DNA of 10,783 nt, taken from JBMYZL01 sp965661765. Lineage in GTDB: Bacteria > Bacteroidota > Bacteroidia > Flavobacteriales_D > Sanyastnellaceae. The stretch spans positions 1-10,783 of the forward strand of contig CBFIFE010000069.1 in NCBI GenBank assembly GCA_965661765.1, read 5' to 3'. The notes under the pieces are model-generated. The model did not search any database and was not told where the DNA came from. It was given only the letters and a program-made list of their open reading frames with translations. Position numbers and translations under genes: made by a program. Of this stretch, positions 7,168 to 10,783 are shown in pieces; the stretch's first letter is position 1; every line of letters starts with the position of its first letter.

Positions 7168-7198
7168 TTTTGAAATTGAGAATACGAATGTATCTTTC
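7168..7198 (+). promoter_or_regulatory. Weak promoter candidate for the downstream unknown gene
   Basis: The 184-base AT-rich gap between the rnpB terminator and the gene at 7275 holds no ORF I support. The best promoter-like pair is TTTTG (7168-7172), 18 bases, then TATCTTTC (7191-7198), one base away from TAnnTTTG. It would give a leader of about 70 bases. A promoter is needed here because the rnpB terminator isolates the gene; this exact site is a guess. Confidence 0.3.
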
Positions 7199-7274
7199 AG
7201 CCCTCGTCAAGTCTAACTCAGATGCGTGAAAACATACGTTGCATTGCGTTACCACGTATTGAAACCTACTCAAA

Positions 7275-7862
7275 ATGGAATTTTCCTCGCAAGAAATTCA
7301 ATCAATGAAGCGCTTTTACGAATCAGAGCGCGGTCGTTTGATCGGCCAATTGATGCACGTGGAGCAAATGCTTGAAAAAATCACAGGCTCTCCGTTGTCT
7401 CCTCGTCAATTGATGAAGGACCACAGCACCACGCTCGCAGGCAATCGTCCGAAGAAAAGAGGACCGAAAAGCATTTGGGGCAATTTTATTGTCAAACGCC
7501 TTCGGGCGCGAAATCGCCCCATGACGTACAAGGAACTGATTGAGGATGCCATGTCCATTCACCATCTCCCAGAAGAGAAGGAGAACTCCGTTCGGGCAAG
7601 CATCTTGAACAGTGCGTTCCGTCTGAGAACAGTGCATGGCCGCGTTGAAACCGTCGGACGAGCAGGGAGAAAAGAAAAATACCTTGTCCTGACGAACTGG
7701 CTGGACAACGATGGCATGTTGCGTGCACCCTACGACCAAGAATTTCGGGACCTCAGCGGCGGAAAGCACGTGGCTGTGGACATGTCATCGATTCCATCCC
7801 CTCGCTACAGCGATGATGACCAAGAATTTGAGCCAGCATTGGATTCCGTCGAGAACAATTGA
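7275..7862 (+). CDS. Unknown protein, possible winged-helix-like DNA-binding protein
   Basis: A 195-residue soluble protein that I cannot name. Residues about 6-37 look like an amphipathic, coiled-coil-forming helix. Residues 57-66 are a basic Pro/Gly patch (NRPKKRGPKS) similar to, but not identical with, an AT-hook. Residues about 68-150 form a compact domain, with IWGNFIVKRLRARNRPMTY followed by KELIEDAM, then SVRASILNSAFRLRT and VGRAGRKEKYLVL, whose helix-helix-hairpin pattern resembles HARE-HTH or other winged-helix folds. The C-terminus is acidic (SDDDQEFEPALD, ENN). Basic core plus acidic tail suggests nucleic-acid binding; that is inference. The ATG at 7275 is the only sensible start and has no strong Shine-Dalgarno. 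It is a single-gene unit between the rnpB terminator and a bidirectional terminator. From memory, similar short proteins occur in Bacteroidota without an assigned function. Confidence 0.8.
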   Translation: MEFSSQEIQSMKRFYESERGRLIGQLMHVEQMLEKITGSPLSPRQLMKDHSTTLAGNRPKKRGPKSIWGNFIVKRLRARNRPMTYKELIEDAMSIHHLPEEKENSVRASILNSAFRLRTVHGRVETVGRAGRKEKYLVLTNWLDNDGMLRAPYDQEFRDLSGGKHVAVDMSSIPSPRYSDDDQEFEPALDSVENN

Positions 7863-7884
7863 ACGCACGAGAACCTCATCATCA

Positions 7885-7923
7885 AAAAGGGAGGCAACCA
7901 CATGCAAGTGGTGCCTCCCTTTT
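7885..7923. terminator. Bidirectional intrinsic terminator between convergent genes
   Basis: The left arm AAAAGGGAGGCAACCAC (7885-7901) pairs with GTGGTGCCTCCCTTTT (7908-7923), with one bulged A and a loop of six. The T run on the + strand and the A run (7884-7888) on the other let it work in both directions, ending the gene at 7275-7862 and pruA. It sits in the 83-base gap between the two stops. Confidence 0.88.
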
Positions 7924-7945
7924 CATTTGTGCATTTGACAAAGTG

Positions 7946-9583
7946 CTATTCTTCGGATTGAAGGAACGGGTAACGATAATCTCGGGCTGGCACCAAGGTT
8001 TCTTTGATCGTTCGTGCATTTGTCCATCGCAGCAAATTGAACACACTCCCGGCCTTGTCATTTGTTCCTGACCCACGAGCACCGCCAAAAGGTTGCTGAC
8101 CGACAACTGCTCCCGTTGGCTTGTCGTTGACATAGAAATTGCCTGCGGCATTCTCCAATCCCTTCGTGGCCTCATCAATCGCATAACGGTCTTGAGCAAA
8201 AACAGCCCCGGTCAATGCATATTCACTCGTGGCATCCACAAGCCGAATGGCGTCACTGAAGCCATTTTCCTCATAGACATAAATGGTCAAAACCGGCCCA
8301 AAAATCTCCTCGACCATCGTTTTGAATTGGGGATCGGACGCCACGATCACAGTCGGATGAATGAAATAACCGCTGGTATCGTCACATGCACCACCGACCA
8401 AAATTTCGGCATCCTTGTGGCCTCTCGCAAAGTCGATGAAACCCTTGATTTTGTCGAAAGCCTTTTTGTCAATCACTGCGTTGACAAAACAACCCAAATC
8501 CTCAGGCGAGCCCACGCGGATCGACTCTACCGCTGCAACCAACTTTTCTTTGACTTCCGGCCAGAGATTGGAGGGAATGTACGCTCGGCTAGCAGCTGAA
8601 CACTTTTGGCCTTGCAACTCGAAGGCCCCCCTGACCAACCCGGTGACCAATGCATCAACATCTGCCGACTTGTGCGCCAAAACAAAGTCCTTTCCACCTG
8701 TCTCCCCAACAATGCGCGGGTAGCTCCTGTATTTCGAAATGTTCGCCCCGATTGTCTGCCACAAGTGACGGAAAACTCCCGTCGAGCCAGTGAAGTGGAG
8801 CCCAGCAAAATCCTTGTGATTGAACACCACATCTCCAGCATCGGGTCCATCCACTGTCACAAAATTGATGACACCGTCAGGAAGGCCAGCTTCTCGGAAC
8901 ACTTCCATCACCACATGCGCGCTGTACACCTGGCTGTCAGCCGGCTTCCAGACCACAACATTGCCCATCAGCGCAGCGGAGGCCGGGAGGTTGCCAGCAA
9001 TCGCTGTAAAGTTGAACGGCGTAATGGCGAAAACAAAACCCTCCAAGGGCCTGTACTCCAGCTTGTTCCAAATTCCATCTGAACTTTCTGGTTGAATCTC
9101 TTCAATTTGCTGCACGTAAGCCGCATTAAACCTCAAGAAATCAATCAGTTCACATGCTGCATCGATTTCAGCTTGGTAAGCTGACTTTGACTGAGCCAGC
9201 ATCGTGGCTGCATTGATTTTTGCCCGATACGGTCCGGCGATCAAATCGGCGGCCTTCAAGAAAATCGCTGCCCGCTCGAATGACGGCAATGCAGCCCATT
9301 TCGAGCGTGCCGCCAGGGCGGCATCAATGGCCTGTTCCACATGGGCCTTTGTTCCCCAATTGAAATGCCCCAAAACATGCGCGTGGTCATGCGGCGGGCT
9401 CATGGGCCGTTTGTTGTCTGTTCGCACGAGATTTGAACCGATGTACATCGGAACATCAACCGGTTCTGCGTTGTACATTGCGCGATACGTTTCGAGCAAC
9501 TCCTCACGTTCCGCCGATCCGGGGGCGTAGGACAAGACAGGTTCGTTGATTGGATAGGGAATGTTGAATCTTCCGTTTGCCAT
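7946..9583 (-). CDS. pruA: L-glutamate gamma-semialdehyde (delta-1-pyrroline-5-carboxylate) dehydrogenase
   Basis: An ALDH-superfamily enzyme that oxidises glutamate semialdehyde (from pyrroline-5-carboxylate) to glutamate with NAD+, the second step of proline degradation; cytoplasmic. I use the ATG at 9583, giving 545 residues, because the start MANGRFNIPYPINEPVLSYA matches the usual N-terminus of stand-alone type-2 P5C dehydrogenases. The open frame runs 30 codons further upstream, but that part lacks family character and overlaps the divergent gene. Key residues: Glu294 (GETGGKDF) and nucleophile Cys328 (GQKCSAASRAY), 34 residues apart as usual; the cofactor block ITPFNFTAIAGN; FTGSTGVFRHL; EEIFGPVLTIYVY; and the C-terminal QQPFGGARGSGTNDKAGS. 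No proline dehydrogenase domain is fused and none is next to it, so PutA function is split. It ends at a bidirectional terminator. Its start codon overlaps that of the divergent TPR protein. Confidence 0.96.
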   Translation of the reverse strand: MANGRFNIPYPINEPVLSYAPGSAEREELLETYRAMYNAEPVDVPMYIGSNLVRTDNKRPMSPPHDHAHVLGHFNWGTKAHVEQAIDAALAARSKWAALPSFERAAIFLKAADLIAGPYRAKINAATMLAQSKSAYQAEIDAACELIDFLRFNAAYVQQIEEIQPESSDGIWNKLEYRPLEGFVFAITPFNFTAIAGNLPASAALMGNVVVWKPADSQVYSAHVVMEVFREAGLPDGVINFVTVDGPDAGDVVFNHKDFAGLHFTGSTGVFRHLWQTIGANISKYRSYPRIVGETGGKDFVLAHKSADVDALVTGLVRGAFELQGQKCSAASRAYIPSNLWPEVKEKLVAAVESIRVGSPEDLGCFVNAVIDKKAFDKIKGFIDFARGHKDAEILVGGACDDTSGYFIHPTVIVASDPQFKTMVEEIFGPVLTIYVYEENGFSDAIRLVDATSEYALTGAVFAQDRYAIDEATKGLENAAGNFYVNDKPTGAVVGQQPFGGARGSGTNDKAGSVFNLLRWTNARTIKETLVPARDYRYPFLQSEE

Positions 9584-10783
9584 GATAAAAAAAGGGATTT
9601 GTGGTGCAAAACTAGGCATCCTGCTCTTCGTGGCTGTGACTTCCGTAAGCAATCTTTTGGGCCAAACCTCCACGGACCTCTCTCAACGCACCGCAGCAGA
9701 AGCTTTTGAGCGCGGAGACATGGCGGAAGCTCATGAGCAATACGCCAAACTCTTGAGCCTCGAGCCGCGAAACCCCATTTGGCATGCGCGTTTTGGGGCG
9801 GCTTGTACGTTTGATCCGGCAAGTTTTGATTTGGCCAGGGAACACCTGCAACAGGCTGAGAAATTGGGGATTTTGGCCACTGACTTCGCCCTGGAATGGA
9901 CCTTTTTCCTCGGGAAATCTTTGCATCTGGGTTACAATTTCAAAGAAGCAGCCGAGCGTCTCCAGCAATTTTTGGAGGCCGCAAAAAAGCGCGACCCACA
10001 TCGGCCCGAAGCCCAACAAAGGCTGTTGCAATGCCAAGCCCATGCCGCCGGGTTGTCTGGAATGCAACAGGTTGAGGTCCTGGACAAATTTGAGGCGAAC
10101 CGCGATTTGTACTTTCGTTTTTACGAATTGACCTCCGATGCAGGGCGTCTCGTGGCGGTTCCGAAAGAATTGCGCTCAAAACTTGACGAGAAGATGGGCC
10201 ACGTGGGGCAAATGCAAATCGTCCCAAACCTCCCATTTGTCCTGTTTTCCAGCTACGGTGATGACCCGATGAATGGACTGGACATTTACAGGGTCGAACT
10301 GGAGTACGGTGGTGGATTTGGCATGCCCATTCGACTGCCAGAGCCTGTCAATTCCGAATATGACGAAACCACACCGACATGGTCTCCTCCCCAATCAGGC
10401 CAGCCCGGCAAGCTGCATTTTGCTTCGAATCGGCCTGCTTCCCTCGGCGGTTTTGATCTCTATGATTGCATCTATGACCTTGCCGAGCCTGCTTCTTCGC
10501 TCGAACAGGCGTTTGTCCATCAGAAGGATTACACCATCAACACGACCGCAAATGAGTGGTTTTTCATGCCTGCGGGGAATGGCAAGCAGGTTTGGTTTGC
10601 TTCCGATCGCGAGGGTGACTTTCAGGCGCTTCAGGTATACCAAATCCGAGAGCACACCACATCTCTCGCCCCCACGGATTTGGTTTTCGACATCCCAAAT
10701 GAGATCGCATCTGCTGCCCGGGCAACAGGAGCCCAACTTCGGCTCTACAGCATTTCGGATCAGCGCCCAGTTTTGACAGCGGC
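9582..10783 (+). CDS. Exported TPR and PD40-repeat protein (3' end outside window)
   Basis: The frame runs without a stop from ATG at 9582 to the right edge (400 codons seen). The first 28 residues form a Sec signal peptide: MIKKG, a hydrophobic core GILLFVAVTSVS, and a likely cleavage site around NLLGQ. Residues about 35-150 are helical TPR-like repeats (AFERGDMAEAHEQYAKLLSL, LAREHLQQAEKLG, KEAAERLQQFLEAAKK). From about 215 there are PD40/beta-propeller strands (FVLFSSYGDDPMNGLDIYRV, LHFASNRPASLGGFDLYD, VWFASDREGDFQALQVY). This order is typical of Bacteroidota envelope proteins that often end in an OmpA-like peptidoglycan-binding domain, such as the PorE-type type 9 secretion protein; the C-terminus is not visible, so this is only a possibility. 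ATG at 9561 is an alternative start that would overlap pruA by 23 bases. No TAnnTTTG element is visible upstream; its promoter must lie inside pruA. Confidence 0.85.
   Translation, partial: MIKKGICGAKLGILLFVAVTSVSNLLGQTSTDLSQRTAAEAFERGDMAEAHEQYAKLLSLEPRNPIWHARFGAACTFDPASFDLAREHLQQAEKLGILATDFALEWTFFLGKSLHLGYNFKEAAERLQQFLEAAKKRDPHRPEAQQRLLQCQAHAAGLSGMQQVEVLDKFEANRDLYFRFYELTSDAGRLVAVPKELRSKLDEKMGHVGQMQIVPNLPFVLFSSYGDDPMNGLDIYRVELEYGGGFGMPIRLPEPVNSEYDETTPTWSPPQSGQPGKLHFASNRPASLGGFDLYDCIYDLAEPASSLEQAFVHQKDYTINTTANEWFFMPAGNGKQVWFASDREGDFQALQVYQIREHTTSLAPTDLVFDIPNEIASAARATGAQLRLYSISDQRPVLTA
9607..9614 (-). promoter_or_regulatory. Putative pruA -7 promoter element inside the divergent gene
   Basis: On the - strand the bases read TAGTTTTG, a full match to TAnnTTTG, 23 bases upstream of the pruA ATG, giving a leader of under 20 bases. 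It lies within the signal-peptide codons of the divergent TPR-PD40 gene. I see no good -33 element at normal spacing, so it is only a candidate. Confidence 0.45.

Noticed and set aside
7031..7273. 80-codon - strand open frame overlapping the rnpB 3' end and its terminator
   Set aside because: It runs through the RNase P RNA end and the terminator hairpin, and the translation has no family character.
9584..9673. 30-codon N-terminal extension of pruA
   Set aside because: The extension has no family similarity, contains the likely promoter element and overlaps the signal-peptide codons of the divergent gene; the ATG at 9583 matches normal P5C dehydrogenase starts.

Overview
The window looks like a chromosomal segment of a member of the Bacteroidota, most likely a marine or freshwater Flavobacteriales-type lineage with moderate G+C. 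The evidence is the type of genes present (a type-2 PruA of 545 residues, a His-rich PD40/TolB-like lipoprotein, an M28+PDZ lipoprotein, an exported TPR-PD40 protein), the weak or absent Shine-Dalgarno sequences, and several matches to the Bacteroidota promoter -7 element TAnnTTTG in sensible places. I see no mobile element, CRISPR array, tRNA or phage gene. The content is mostly housekeeping and envelope functions.

Layout, left to right. (1) Positions 1-2860, + strand: the C-terminal part of a large unrecognised protein, translationally coupled (ATGA overlap) to fadH, the NADPH-dependent 2,4-dienoyl-CoA reductase used to oxidise unsaturated fatty acids. (2) Positions 2826-5289, - strand: a tightly overlapping three-gene operon, read right to left: a TolB-like six-bladed PD40 lipoprotein, the RluE-type 23S rRNA pseudouridine synthase, and a PlsC-type acyltransferase. 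The plsC end overlaps the fadH end tail to tail. (3) Position 5325 onward, + strand: an M28 zinc peptidase lipoprotein with a C-terminal PDZ domain, divergent from the TolB-like gene. The 35-base gap between them is built around the palindrome TTTTGCGCAAAA, which carries a TAnnTTTG element on each strand. (4) Positions 6646-7090: rnpB (RNase P RNA), with its own -7 element and a strong intrinsic terminator. (5) Positions 7275-7862: a small unrecognised basic protein with a coiled-coil-like N-terminus and a possible winged-helix-like core. (6) A bidirectional terminator separates it from the convergent pruA (P5C dehydrogenase, - strand). (7) From 9582 to the right edge, + strand: a secreted TPR-PD40 protein, open at the edge. 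Its ATG and that of pruA overlap inside one CATG palindrome.

Functionally the window mixes lipid metabolism (fadH, plsC), proline/glutamate catabolism (pruA), RNA processing and modification (rnpB, rluE) and envelope or exported proteins (PD40 lipoprotein, M28-PDZ peptidase, TPR-PD40 protein). The most unusual points are architectural: two divergent gene pairs with almost no regulatory space, and two conserved proteins without an assigned function. I do not see convincing evidence of a wholly new multi-gene system.
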